DNA of 10,838 nt, from assembly GCA_025450555.1 (NCBI GenBank), contig JANWHF010000272.1, forward strand, positions 1 to 10,838, in the 5' to 3' direction. Of this stretch, positions 1-6,682 are shown in pieces. This stretch comes from Tepidisphaeraceae bacterium. Lineage in GTDB: Bacteria > Planctomycetota > Phycisphaerae > Tepidisphaerales > Tepidisphaeraceae. The position numbers were made by a program, and so were the translations under genes. Below the pieces are notes generated by a model that was not told where the DNA came from, did not search any database, and worked only from the letters and a program-made list of their open reading frames with translations. The first letter of the stretch is position 1; each line of letters opens with the position of its first letter.

Positions 1-51
1 GCTTGCGCGACGTTGTATGCTTGACAAAGGCGCGGTCAACGTCGCGCAAGC
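1..51. repeat. Perfect 15-bp inverted repeat at the window edge
   Basis: GCTTGCGCGACGTTG at 1-15 is the exact reverse complement of CAACGTCGCGCAAGC at 37-51, with a 21-nt spacer. The stem may extend beyond the left edge. No T-run follows, so it is a poor intrinsic terminator. A TTGACA hexamer lies inside the loop at 21-26, but no -10 stands at the right distance. It could be an operator, part of a repeat element, or the end of an upstream transcript. Confidence 0.7.
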
Positions 52-70
52 GCGACCGCTAAACTTTTGC

Positions 71-99
71 TTTAACGTCGTCCTCTGGTGCGGTAGACT
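71..99 (+). promoter_or_regulatory. Weak candidate promoter before the DUF2752 gene
   Basis: TTTAAC (71-76) and TAGACT (94-99) are separated by 17 nt. A start site near 106 would place the 5' end almost on the GTG at 108, meaning a leaderless transcript. The hexamers match the consensus only partly, so this is tentative. Confidence 0.2.
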
Positions 100-107
100 A
101 ACGCGTT

Positions 108-590
108 GTGGAGCAGTCCATACCCCTTATTTACGCGCGGTGCTACGACGGACGCGCTGCGTCTTCCAATACCCGCATCATGGGATTGATCGTGGGGGTC
201 GGTTGTCTGGCGCTGATGATGGTCGCGGCGACTCTGAAGCCCAGCCCTGATGGATTAGCAACACACACGCAACTGGGCCTGCAGAGGTGCGCTTTCCTGC
301 AGAATACCGGTTTTCCCTGCCCCAGTTGCGGGATGACCACCAGCTTCTCCTGGTTTGCCCGAGGCAATTTCGTCGCAAGCGCTTACATTCAGCCGATGGG
401 GGCGATGCTGGCGTTGATTTGCTGCTGCTGCGTGTGGGGCGGGTTCTATATCGCGCTGACGGGCCGGCCGATTCATCGACTGTTGCGCAGGGTCCCCAGC
501 CGATATACTGTCTGGCCTCTGATTTCCCTGGCGGTGGCGGCCTGGGGATGGAAGATCTTCCTGCATCTTTCAGGGCATGACGGCTGGTAG
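108..590 (+). CDS. DUF2752 family small membrane protein
   Basis: A 160-residue protein of the DUF2752 family, whose members are short membrane proteins of unknown biochemical role, frequent in Planctomycetes and Bacteroidetes. The family signature is visible: Cys61, then G-x-P-C-P-x-C-G-M-T-T-S at about 68-79, with Cys71 and Cys74 forming a CxxC. Hydrophobic segments lie at about 26-42, 98-117 and 134-152. The start taken is GTG at 108. An in-frame ATG at 180 (residue 25) would begin right at the first membrane segment and is a reasonable alternative, since neither start has a clear Shine-Dalgarno. The CxxC suggests redox or metal chemistry at the membrane, but this is unproven. A lipoprotein gene follows 45 nt downstream, probably in the same transcript. 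The family call is firm; the role is unknown. Confidence 0.85.
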   Translation: MEQSIPLIYARCYDGRAASSNTRIMGLIVGVGCLALMMVAATLKPSPDGLATHTQLGLQRCAFLQNTGFPCPSCGMTTSFSWFARGNFVASAYIQPMGAMLALICCCCVWGGFYIALTGRPIHRLLRRVPSRYTVWPLISLAVAAWGWKIFLHLSGHDGW

Positions 591-594
591 CGGC

Positions 595-604
595 GTTCGC
601 GAAC
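595..604. promoter_or_regulatory. 10-bp perfect palindrome between genes
   Basis: GTTCGCGAAC is fully self-complementary and sits between the DUF2752 stop and the ribosome binding site of the next gene. It could be an operator half or chance in GC-rich DNA. Confidence 0.2.
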
Positions 605-635
605 TTCGACGGCTCATCATCAAAGGAACGGCACC

Positions 636-1319
636 ATGGGAAGCGCTCCAAATATTCAGTCCCGGACTCGGAACTGCGCGATATCGCTCGCGCTGCTGTT
701 GGCCATGGCAGGGCTGTGCGGATGTGGTTCACTGGGCGCCGTTCTCAATGCCCTGCCGCTCGCGCCGATCCAGGCAAAGTATAAAGATCTCCAGGGACAG
801 AGCGTTGCCATCATGGTGTGGGCCGATCGGGGAATCCGCGTCGATTTTCCTCACGTTCAGCTTGATGCCGCCAACGGAATCCAATCCAAGTTGATCAAGG
901 CCAGGAAAGATAACAAGGATGAGCTGAAGGACACGCGCTTCCCCTTGAGCGCGGCAACCGTCGTTCGCTTCCAGGAAGATCATCCGGAATGGGCTGCCGA
1001 CAGCATCGAAGAGATCGCCCCGCGCCTGAAAGTTTCGCGGGTGATCTATGTCGAGATCGACGGCCTACAAACGCGCTCCGACTCAGCCGTCGATCTGTTC
1101 CGCGGCACACTGACGGCAACCGTCCGCGTGGTCGAAGTCACCAACGGCAAGGCGCGCGTGGTCCACACTGAAGAAAATATGCGCAGCATTTATCCCGAGA
1201 AATCCCCCGAAGAAGGTATTCCCAGTATCGGCGATTTTGAAACCTACCGGCAAACGGTGGATGAGTTCACAACATCCGTGGCGAATCTGTTCTACACGCA
1301 TCCGAACCCTGAGAATTGA
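636..1319 (+). CDS. Secreted lipoprotein of unknown function (paralogue 1)
   Basis: A 227-residue predicted lipoprotein. A hydrophobic signal segment (about 15-27) ends in the lipobox L-C-G-C with the lipidated Cys at residue 30, so the protein should be anchored in a membrane and face the periplasm. AAAGGA about 9 nt before the ATG supports this start. After a Q-x-V-A-I strand near 58 there is a charged middle region. Then comes a strand-rich C-terminal domain with V-I-Y-V-E-I-D (about 135-141), a T-A-T-V-R-V-V-E-V-T strand and a final L-F-Y near 220. The same layout recurs in the next gene, so the two look like tandem paralogues. The fold loosely recalls small envelope lipoproteins that bind nucleoside-like or polymer ligands (GNA1162/CsgG-like), but that is only a resemblance. 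No catalytic motif is seen. Confidence 0.85.
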   Translation: MGSAPNIQSRTRNCAISLALLLAMAGLCGCGSLGAVLNALPLAPIQAKYKDLQGQSVAIMVWADRGIRVDFPHVQLDAANGIQSKLIKARKDNKDELKDTRFPLSAATVVRFQEDHPEWAADSIEEIAPRLKVSRVIYVEIDGLQTRSDSAVDLFRGTLTATVRVVEVTNGKARVVHTEENMRSIYPEKSPEEGIPSIGDFETYRQTVDEFTTSVANLFYTHPNPEN

Positions 1320-1379
1320 TTCGGCATGATTGGCTCCAGTGACGAGATTACAACTTTGACCCTTCAACCGGGAATCAAC

Positions 1380-2063
1380 ATGAACTCATCTCATCATAAA
1401 GCTTTTTTGTGCTTGCGCATTGCCTTTCTGATTTCCTTCGCGATCTGCCTGTCCGGCTGCAGCCTGCTGGGCGCGGCACTTTATAAGGTGATGCCCGAGG
1501 AGAAAGCGGAAGCTCTTTATGTTCCGCCGAAGGACAACATGCTGGTCCTGGTCGAGAACTACCGCAATCCGGCTTCGATGCAGATTGTGTCGGAACTGCT
1601 TGACCGCCAGGTGACCTATCAACTGGTGCAGCATCACGTGGCGCCGATCATCAACCCCGATCGGCTCATCGATTATCGTCAGGCCAATTCAAAGAAGTTT
1701 TCGAGCATGCAGATCGCCGCGATTGGGAAAGCGCTGGGAGCCAAGCAGGTGCTCTATGCCGACCTCGTCGAGTTCAAGACCGAGGGCGCGATTGGCGCGG
1801 GCATGGCCAAGGGTCAAGGCGAAGCGCGCGTAAAAGTAATCGACGTCGCAACCGGCGAAGTCCGCTGGCCGCAGGATATCGCCGATGGGTATCCGGTGAC
1901 GGTGGAAACGCCTTACATCGCGCTTCGCGAGGGAGCCAGCGAGCGCACCGTTCAGGAGCAGGTCGCACAGAAAATGTCGGATGGCCTTGCTCGACTTTTC
2001 TACGGTGCCGAGAGCGATCGTATGGAACCCCATGCGCCCATAGCCCCGGTCGCCGGGGAATGA
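1380..2063 (+). CDS. Secreted lipoprotein of unknown function (paralogue 2)
   Basis: A 227-residue lipoprotein. The start is taken at ATG 1380 rather than the in-frame ATG at 1326, because the later one places a short basic N-terminus directly before a hydrophobic segment and the lipobox L-S-G-C (lipidated Cys27). The ribosome site is weak (GGGA). The mature part follows the preceding lipoprotein segment by segment: G-C-S-L at the N-terminus, an early M-L-V-L-V strand, Q-V-L-Y-A-D-L in place of V-I-Y-V-E-I, a strand A-R-V-K-V-I-D-V-A-T-G-E-V, and an L-A-R-L-F-Y end. It therefore looks like a tandem duplicate that has diverged strongly. The 60-nt gap to the upstream gene has no convincing terminator, so the two are probably co-transcribed. 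It should localise to the periplasmic face of a membrane. The function is unknown; a structural or ligand-binding envelope role is a guess. Confidence 0.85.
   Translation: MNSSHHKAFLCLRIAFLISFAICLSGCSLLGAALYKVMPEEKAEALYVPPKDNMLVLVENYRNPASMQIVSELLDRQVTYQLVQHHVAPIINPDRLIDYRQANSKKFSSMQIAAIGKALGAKQVLYADLVEFKTEGAIGAGMAKGQGEARVKVIDVATGEVRWPQDIADGYPVTVETPYIALREGASERTVQEQVAQKMSDGLARLFYGAESDRMEPHAPIAPVAGE
2044..2058. other. GC hairpin at the end of lipoprotein 2
   Basis: CCCCGG-TCG-CCGGGG is a perfect 6-bp stem just before the TGA stop. No U-tract follows, so it is at best a pause or RNA-stabilising hairpin. Confidence 0.3.
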
Positions 2064-2081
2064 GCTAAGAGTAGCCAAAGC

Positions 2082-2130
2082 ATAGGTTTATGGCTGCGCT
2101 TTGCGTGAAGCAGTGAACTGCACAACCTAT
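2082..2130. other. Nested inverted repeat in the intergenic region
   Basis: ATAGGTT (2082-2088) pairs with AACCTAT (2124-2130). Inside lies a small hairpin, GCAG-TGAA-CTGC at 2110-2121. It sits between the lipoprotein stop and the next promoter and may be a 3'-end structure of the lipoprotein transcript. There is no T-run. Confidence 0.3.
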
Positions 2131-2150
2131 TGCTCCGCCATCATTGCCAA

Positions 2151-2179
2151 TTGTTTCACATACCTGGGAACGGTATAAT
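2151..2179 (+). promoter_or_regulatory. Sigma70-type promoter for the 60-residue protein
   Basis: A perfect TATAAT at 2174-2179 is preceded by TTGTTT at 2151-2156 with an ideal 17-nt spacer. Predicted transcription starts near 2186, leaving a leader of about 30 nt containing AAGGAGG and GGAGA. Confidence 0.7.
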
Positions 2180-2216
2180 TCATTAGTGCTGAAGGAGGCC
2201 AGTACGGAGAACGGCC

Positions 2217-2399
2217 ATGAGCCAGGTTTACAATCCTGAAAGCGATATCATTGCACGCATTGAGCGGCTTGAGTTGGAGGCGCGCGAAGTCAGGCGTCGC
2301 ATCGATCACGTAGGCGGACCTGAAGACCGCCGCGTGCTCAATCGTCAGCTTGAAGAGATTAAACGCGAAGTCGCCCGGCTCCAGTCGCGGCTGCCTTAA
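2217..2399 (+). CDS. 60-residue charged helical (coiled-coil) protein
   Basis: A small soluble protein of 60 residues, rich in Glu, Arg and Leu. Two amphipathic helices (about 8-31 and 36-58) flank a turn at G-G-P-E-D (33-37), so it should fold as a helical hairpin or oligomeric coiled coil. GGAGA lies 6 nt before the ATG, and a stronger AAGGAGG lies 18 nt before it. It has its own promoter and is followed 31 nt later by an intrinsic terminator, so it is a monocistronic unit. That argues for a real gene despite its size. The family is not recognised. Possible roles are an adaptor, a small DNA- or ribosome-associated protein, or a regulator of its neighbours; none can be chosen from sequence. 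Confidence 0.75.
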   Translation: MSQVYNPESDIIARIERLELEAREVRRRIDHVGGPEDRRVLNRQLEEIKREVARLQSRLP

Positions 2400-2430
2400 C
2401 GATTCTGATTCGCAATGGTATTCAATCGCG

Positions 2431-2459
2431 AAAGGACCCGATGAGGGTCTTTTCTTTTT
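2431..2459 (+). terminator. Rho-independent terminator
   Basis: AAAGGACCC (2431-2439) pairs with GGGTCTTTT (2445-2453), 9 bp with one G-U pair, across the loop GATGA. A TTTTCTTTTT tract runs to 2459. It ends the transcript of the 60-residue protein. Confidence 0.88.
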
Positions 2460-2480
2460 CGAGTTTGTTCATAGCCGCTG

Positions 2481-2486
2481 CATAAT
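2481..2486 (+). promoter_or_regulatory. Possible -10 element giving a leaderless transcript
   Basis: CATAAT lies 8 nt before the ATG of the transferase gene, and no Shine-Dalgarno precedes that ATG. Only 35 nt separate it from the upstream terminator, so a promoter must lie close by. No good -35 is seen at 16-18 nt spacing. Confidence 0.3.
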
Positions 2487-2494
2487 ACGTTCAC

Positions 2495-3736
2495 ATGAGC
2501 ATCACGCTCTCGATCCTTGCCCTCACCCTCCTGAGCTTAGCGATATCGTGGATCGCCACGCTTGCAATGAAGCGGATTGCGCCGCGGCTTGGATTTGTCG
2601 ATAAGCCGGGCGGCAGAAAGATTCACGCGAATCCACGCCCACTCGGAGGCGGCGTCGCGATCTTCCTGGGGTTTACGCTACCCGTCCTGGCTGGCCTGGC
2701 GGTGGTTCATTTCACTGAGCCTTCAAATTTTGCGATCGCACTGACGAAGGGGCATACGAATTATTTGGGCGCCTATTGGTCGGGCATTCGCGATCGCACG
2801 CCGATGGTGCTGGGCATGTTGCTGGCGGTGTTCGTCATGCACGTGCTGGGGCTATTCGACGATCGCAAGGCACTGGGCCCCTACTTCAAACTGTTCGTTC
2901 AGCTTTCGGTCATCGCCGCGCTGGTGCTGGCCAGTCGCGATCTTCGGGCGTTTCGATTTCTGAACGTGCCGGGAACAGGGGACCTGGTTTCGATCATCGT
3001 GACGATTCTGTGGATCGGCGCCATCACCAACGCGTTCAATTTCCTGGACAACATGGATGGCCTGTCATCGGGCGTGGCAGCCGTCTGCACGGCTGCTTTT
3101 CTGATCACGACCCTGCTGATTCATCAATGGTTTGTCGCGGCCGCGCTCGCGCTGCTTCTCGGCGCGTTGCTCGGATTTCTCTGCTTCAACTTTTCACCGG
3201 CCACAATCTTCATGGGTGACAGCGGCAGCCTTCTGATTGGACTAATCCTTGGATCATTGACAGTCCGCACCACCGCCCTTCGGCCCGGCGAACATTTTGG
3301 CGCGGGCTGGTATTCGGTCTTCGCGCCAGTCATTGTGCTGGCGGTGCCGTTATATGACCTGATTGTCGTCAGCGTCATTCGCATTTCGCGCGGTAAGAGC
3401 CCATTTATTGGCGACACCAATCACTTCAGCCATCGGCTGGTGGGCCGAGGCATGTCGCGCCGGACGGCGGTGCTCTGCCTCTATCTGATCAGCGCCGCCA
3501 CCGCCAGCGCGGCAATTGTGCTGCCTCATGTGCAATCGACCTTCATCGCTGTGGTGATTTTTGCACAGACGCTGCTCATCCTCGGGGTGGTGATGTTGCT
3601 TGAGCAGCATCCGCTGCCGGGCGTGCCGGAGACGGCGCAGGTCCAAGCGCAGCCGCCTGAAATCGGCACAACGCCTCCTCCGTCGATTCCATCCTCAACC
3701 CCCGCCCGCATCGCAACCGGCTCCACGATCCGCTAG
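2495..3736 (+). CDS. Undecaprenyl-phosphate sugar-1-phosphate transferase (WecA/TagO-like, MraY superfamily)
   Basis: A 413-residue polytopic inner-membrane enzyme of glycosyltransferase family 4 (MraY/WecA). Such enzymes move a sugar-1-phosphate, usually GlcNAc-1-P from UDP-GlcNAc, onto undecaprenyl phosphate to prime a cell-surface polysaccharide. Family motifs appear in order: K-I-H-A-N-P-x-P-L-G-G-G near 42-53, the Mg-binding F-D-D-R (Asp122, Asp123), N-A-F-N-F-L-D-N-M-D-G (179-189), F-M-G-D-S-G-S (239-245), and N-H-F-S-H-R (309-314), which corresponds to the C-terminal His motif of WecA-type enzymes. About ten membrane segments are visible. The last 40 residues are a Pro/Thr/Ser-rich tail outside the usual domain. 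The ATG has no ribosome site, so translation may be leaderless. The Wzy-like gene begins 11 nt after the stop, implying one operon. The donor sugar is not determined by sequence. Confidence 0.93.
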   Translation: MSITLSILALTLLSLAISWIATLAMKRIAPRLGFVDKPGGRKIHANPRPLGGGVAIFLGFTLPVLAGLAVVHFTEPSNFAIALTKGHTNYLGAYWSGIRDRTPMVLGMLLAVFVMHVLGLFDDRKALGPYFKLFVQLSVIAALVLASRDLRAFRFLNVPGTGDLVSIIVTILWIGAITNAFNFLDNMDGLSSGVAAVCTAAFLITTLLIHQWFVAAALALLLGALLGFLCFNFSPATIFMGDSGSLLIGLILGSLTVRTTALRPGEHFGAGWYSVFAPVIVLAVPLYDLIVVSVIRISRGKSPFIGDTNHFSHRLVGRGMSRRTAVLCLYLISAATASAAIVLPHVQSTFIAVVIFAQTLLILGVVMLLEQHPLPGVPETAQVQAQPPEIGTTPPPSIPSSTPARIATGSTIR

Positions 3737-3747
3737 ATTCTTGATTC

Positions 3748-6102
3748 ATGAGTCGAGCCGCCCGTTCAACTCGTCCCCATGCGCGGCCGCTGGAGCCGGA
3801 GAACGGGCATGGCAATTGGGAATGGGTGACACGATTCGCTCTGTTGTTGACGCTCGCGCTGGTGATGTGTCGCGCGTTGATGAGCGATTCGATTCGCGAG
3901 CCGGTTCCACCTACCCCGCATTCGCAGGCGGTTCCGCTGGCGCCAGGACCGGGCACCAGTTTAACGCTCGATTTGCTTTGCTGCCTGCCGGCGCTTTTGG
4001 TTCTAACGCGTCGCGCCTTCGACGGGAACTTCGGGCTGATCCACTCGTGGGGATTGGTGCCGATGCTTCTGCTGGGGGTGATGGCAATCGCCAGCGTGCG
4101 GTGGTCGGCCGATCGCTTTGCGGCCGTGGTTTCGGCGTCGCATCTGTTATGCGCGCTGATCCTCCTCTGGTCCACCGCGCAAATCGTCCGATCCTGGCTT
4201 CGCCTGCGATGGATCGGCGCCGTCTGCTTTGCGCTGCTGATTTCGCTTTGCATCACCGGCTACTACTACCGGCTCGCCGATTTTCGCGATCTGGAACATG
4301 ACTGGCAGCAGAACAAGGCGCAAATTCTTTCTGAGCACAATCTCCAGCCCGGCTCCTATGAAGCCGGCATGTTCGAAAAGCGCCTGCTGGCGGGCGAACC
4401 GATGGGGTTCAGCACCTCCACCAACACCTATGCCGCCCTGCTGGTGCTGCTGGGCGTTTGCACCGCCGGGCTGGTGATTCAGCGCGTTTCAGATCGTGAC
4501 AGCTTCAATTGGTCGGTGCTGCCGATCATCGTCATTGCGGGGGCGGTTCCGCTGATCTATTGGACGCAATGCCGCGCGGCATTTGTCACGCCGGTTTTGT
4601 CTGCAATTCTTCTGGCAGCGATTGCGATTCTTCGCCCCTGGCTCAAATCGCTCGCTCGCCCGCTATTTATCCTTGCTGTGCTGCTGCTGATCGGAGCCAC
4701 AGGTCTGGTGATTCAGCATGGCATGCGCTATGGCACACTTTGGCATGTAAGCCTGAGCTTTCGCTGGAATTACTGGGTCGGCTCCTACCGTGCGCTGACC
4801 GAAGATCTGCCGGGCCATCGTTTTCAGCAGCTTTTCCTGGGCGTGGGCTGGGAGAACTTCGGCCCGCGATATCTGGCGCATCGGCTCGTGACCGCGGCCG
4901 AGGAAATCCGAGATCCGCACAACTTTATCATCCGCGTTTTCGTCGAACTTGGGATCGTGGGCGGGCTGCTCTTGATTATCTGGATGCTCAAACTCTGGTG
5001 GGACATGACGCGACCCATCGAGCCGGCCACTTCGGCGCATGCGCCGTCGACGCGTTTAGCGGCCGCCGGAGTAATCTGCACAGCATTTGTTGCAATTACA
5101 ATCAATATCCTCCTATCGGTCGACTTCACCTCGCAGGGCGCGTACGTCTTTCTGGAAGTCGTGCGAAGGATGGTCTTCTTCGGCGCGATCCTCATCACGT
5201 TGGCCATTGGAACCTTCCGCGGCATCGCAACCCGACCCGCCGATGCCAGCGATAAGGATCTGCTGTTTGAGCCTGATGCGAGGCCCGCTCCGTGGATCCT
5301 GCGGGCGATTCTGGTCGCCCTCGGCACCTTTCTGATTCACAATCTCATCGAGTTTTCGCTGTTCGAAACCGGCCCGATGTTTATGTTTGCGCTGCTCGCC
5401 GGGTCATGCCTGGGGATCCGCCTCGAAGCGGCGCAGGCGCACTCCCAAACGAGATGGCCGAGCATCGTGAATCGGGCGGCGCTGAGCATCAGCGCGATCG
5501 CCTGGGTGGCCGCCGTCATCACGCTTTTTGTTCCCATCGCCGTTGCCGAGGGCGATGCGCACGATGCCGATGATTTCGTCCGCGCGGGCCAGTTCGCTCG
5601 CGCGGCAGCCGAGATGCAGCGCGCATTTTCCCTGGTTCCCTGCAATGCCGACTATGCCCTGCGCGCTGCCAACGACTTAGCCAGTGCCGGCAACGCGCCT
5701 GAACAAGCCAAAAGACTATACGACGCAGCCATTGCGACCGATCCCTCGTCCGTTTCGGCTCATCTGACGCGCGCTCAATTTGAACTTTCGCAACCCCATC
5801 CCGACATCGAAAATGCCCTGCAGGATTATCGAGCCGCGCTCGCGCTGGATCCGCGTAACGTGCGGCTGCGAATAGAATATGCTGATCGGCTTGCCACCTT
5901 TTCCCGTTCGCTTGATCGACCACAGTGGCGCAGTGAAGCGCTGCTGAACTACCAGCGGGCTCTAGACCTGGATCGCCAGCAACATCCCGATGAGCCCAAG
6001 CGACTTACCGCCGCCGAATTGAACAAAGTGCGCACCGCAATCGATTCGCTCGAGCGAAGCGAAAAATCTGCTTTATCCACCGACCCATCAACCGCTCATT
6101 AA
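3748..6102 (+). CDS. O-antigen ligase/polymerase-like membrane protein with C-terminal TPR domain
   Basis: A 784-residue protein. The N-terminal ~600 residues are polytopic, with a dozen or so hydrophobic segments. They carry marks of the O-antigen ligase/Wzy superfamily (Wzy_C, PF04932): G-F-S-T-S-T-N-T-Y-A near 220-229, a periplasmic R-W-N-Y-W (339-343), G-V-G-W-E-N-F-G near 365-372, and D-P-H-N-F (389-393) followed by E-L-G-I-V-G. These enzymes polymerise lipid-linked oligosaccharide units or transfer glycans to lipid A or proteins, on the periplasmic side. Residues about 601-745 form roughly three TPR-like helical pairs, including A-L-A-L-D-P-R-N and Y-Q-R-A-L-D-L-D, probably for protein contacts outside the membrane. 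The ATG lies 11 nt after the previous stop and has no clear ribosome site, suggesting translational coupling. Polymerase and ligase cannot be told apart from sequence. Confidence 0.9.
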   Translation: MSRAARSTRPHARPLEPENGHGNWEWVTRFALLLTLALVMCRALMSDSIREPVPPTPHSQAVPLAPGPGTSLTLDLLCCLPALLVLTRRAFDGNFGLIHSWGLVPMLLLGVMAIASVRWSADRFAAVVSASHLLCALILLWSTAQIVRSWLRLRWIGAVCFALLISLCITGYYYRLADFRDLEHDWQQNKAQILSEHNLQPGSYEAGMFEKRLLAGEPMGFSTSTNTYAALLVLLGVCTAGLVIQRVSDRDSFNWSVLPIIVIAGAVPLIYWTQCRAAFVTPVLSAILLAAIAILRPWLKSLARPLFILAVLLLIGATGLVIQHGMRYGTLWHVSLSFRWNYWVGSYRALTEDLPGHRFQQLFLGVGWENFGPRYLAHRLVTAAEEIRDPHNFIIRVFVELGIVGGLLLIIWMLKLWWDMTRPIEPATSAHAPSTRLAAAGVICTAFVAITINILLSVDFTSQGAYVFLEVVRRMVFFGAILITLAIGTFRGIATRPADASDKDLLFEPDARPAPWILRAILVALGTFLIHNLIEFSLFETGPMFMFALLAGSCLGIRLEAAQAHSQTRWPSIVNRAALSISAIAWVAAVITLFVPIAVAEGDAHDADDFVRAGQFARAAAEMQRAFSLVPCNADYALRAANDLASAGNAPEQAKRLYDAAIATDPSSVSAHLTRAQFELSQPHPDIENALQDYRAALALDPRNVRLRIEYADRLATFSRSLDRPQWRSEALLNYQRALDLDRQQHPDEPKRLTAAELNKVRTAIDSLERSEKSALSTDPSTAH

Positions 6103-6136
6103 TCGGGCCCGAACCTTCCGGAAATCCTTATTTCTT

Positions 6137-6153
6137 AATGTTTTATAAACATT
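6137..6153. promoter_or_regulatory. Palindromic candidate operator before the receiver gene
   Basis: AATGTTT-TAT-AAACATT is a perfect 7-bp inverted repeat with a 3-nt centre. It directly abuts the -35 of the next promoter, the position expected for an activator or repressor site. Confidence 0.5.
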
Positions 6154-6181
6154 TGCGGCAACGCAATTTTGTTTCTACAAT
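6153..6181 (+). promoter_or_regulatory. Promoter of the receiver-domain gene
   Basis: TTGCGG (6153-6158), a 17-nt spacer and TACAAT (6176-6181) resemble a sigma70-type promoter. Predicted transcription starts near 6188, just before AAGGAAG. It would let the receiver gene be transcribed apart from the upstream operon. Confidence 0.5.
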
Positions 6182-6202
6182 AGCCGCGCCGACAAGGAAG
6201 TT

Positions 6203-6619
6203 ATGCCCATTCGAGTGTTATTGGTTGAGGATCACGACGATTCCCGCAATGCGCTATCGCGCCTGCTGGAGATGAGCGATTGTCAGGTCAAGCCGGCCGC
6301 CAATCTGGAGATGGCGCGGCACGCCTTGGCAAGCGGGACTTTTGACGTTCACGTGATCGATCTGGTGCTTCCCGACGGCTCCGGGTTCGAATTGATGGGC
6401 GAGTCGCAGCCCTGGCGTACAACGCCAACCATCGCCATGAGCGGACTCGATGATCTTCAAGCGACCGCGGACAAAAGCGCTGTCGATTTTTGCGATCATC
6501 TGCGAAAGCCAGTCGTCTTCAACGAGCTTTTGTCGGCGGTGCGCAAAGCGGCGACGAGCCGCCCTTCCGGTTCCGGCGCTGTAGCGGGCCAGGCCATTTC
6601 CTCTCAACAGTCCTTGTGA
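6203..6619 (+). CDS. Stand-alone response-regulator receiver domain
   Basis: A 138-residue cytoplasmic protein made of a single CheY-like receiver domain (about 3-115). Visible family residues are the acidic pair Glu9/Asp10 in V-L-L-V-E-D, phospho-acceptor Asp53 in H-V-I-D-L-V-L-P-D-G-S-G-F, switch Ser80 in A-M-S-G, and Lys102 in R-K-P. The last ~20 residues are a Ser/Gly/Gln-rich tail with no DNA-binding or enzymatic output domain. It should therefore act by protein-protein contact or as a phosphorelay intermediate. AAGGAAG lies just before the ATG. Its own promoter and a palindromic site precede it. No histidine kinase is present in the window, so the partner is elsewhere. Its position between polysaccharide genes suggests it may modulate that pathway, which is inference. 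Confidence 0.93.
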   Translation: MPIRVLLVEDHDDSRNALSRLLEMSDCQVKPAANLEMARHALASGTFDVHVIDLVLPDGSGFELMGESQPWRTTPTIAMSGLDDLQATADKSAVDFCDHLRKPVVFNELLSAVRKAATSRPSGSGAVAGQAISSQQSL

Positions 6620-6647
6620 ACGGCCGCTGTTCACGCCAACCTTTCGA

Positions 6648-6670
6648 GACAATTGTCGTCGTGATACGCT
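6648..6670 (+). promoter_or_regulatory. Palindrome and weak extended -10 before the glycosyltransferase gene
   Basis: GACAATTGTC (6648-6657) is a perfect 10-bp palindrome. TGATACGCT (6662-6670) resembles an extended -10, but no good -35 accompanies it. A start site near 6680 would make the ATG at 6683 nearly leaderless. Confidence 0.25.
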
Positions 6671-6682
6671 GCCCGCCACACA

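Noticed and set aside
178..732. Minus-strand ORF of 184 residues over the DUF2752 gene
   Set aside because: Shadow of the coding strand in GC-rich DNA; Arg/Pro/Ser-rich with no domain, while the plus strand carries a clear DUF2752 signature.
1326..1379. Upstream ATG for lipoprotein 2
   Set aside because: It would place 18 extra polar residues before the signal peptide and has no ribosome site.
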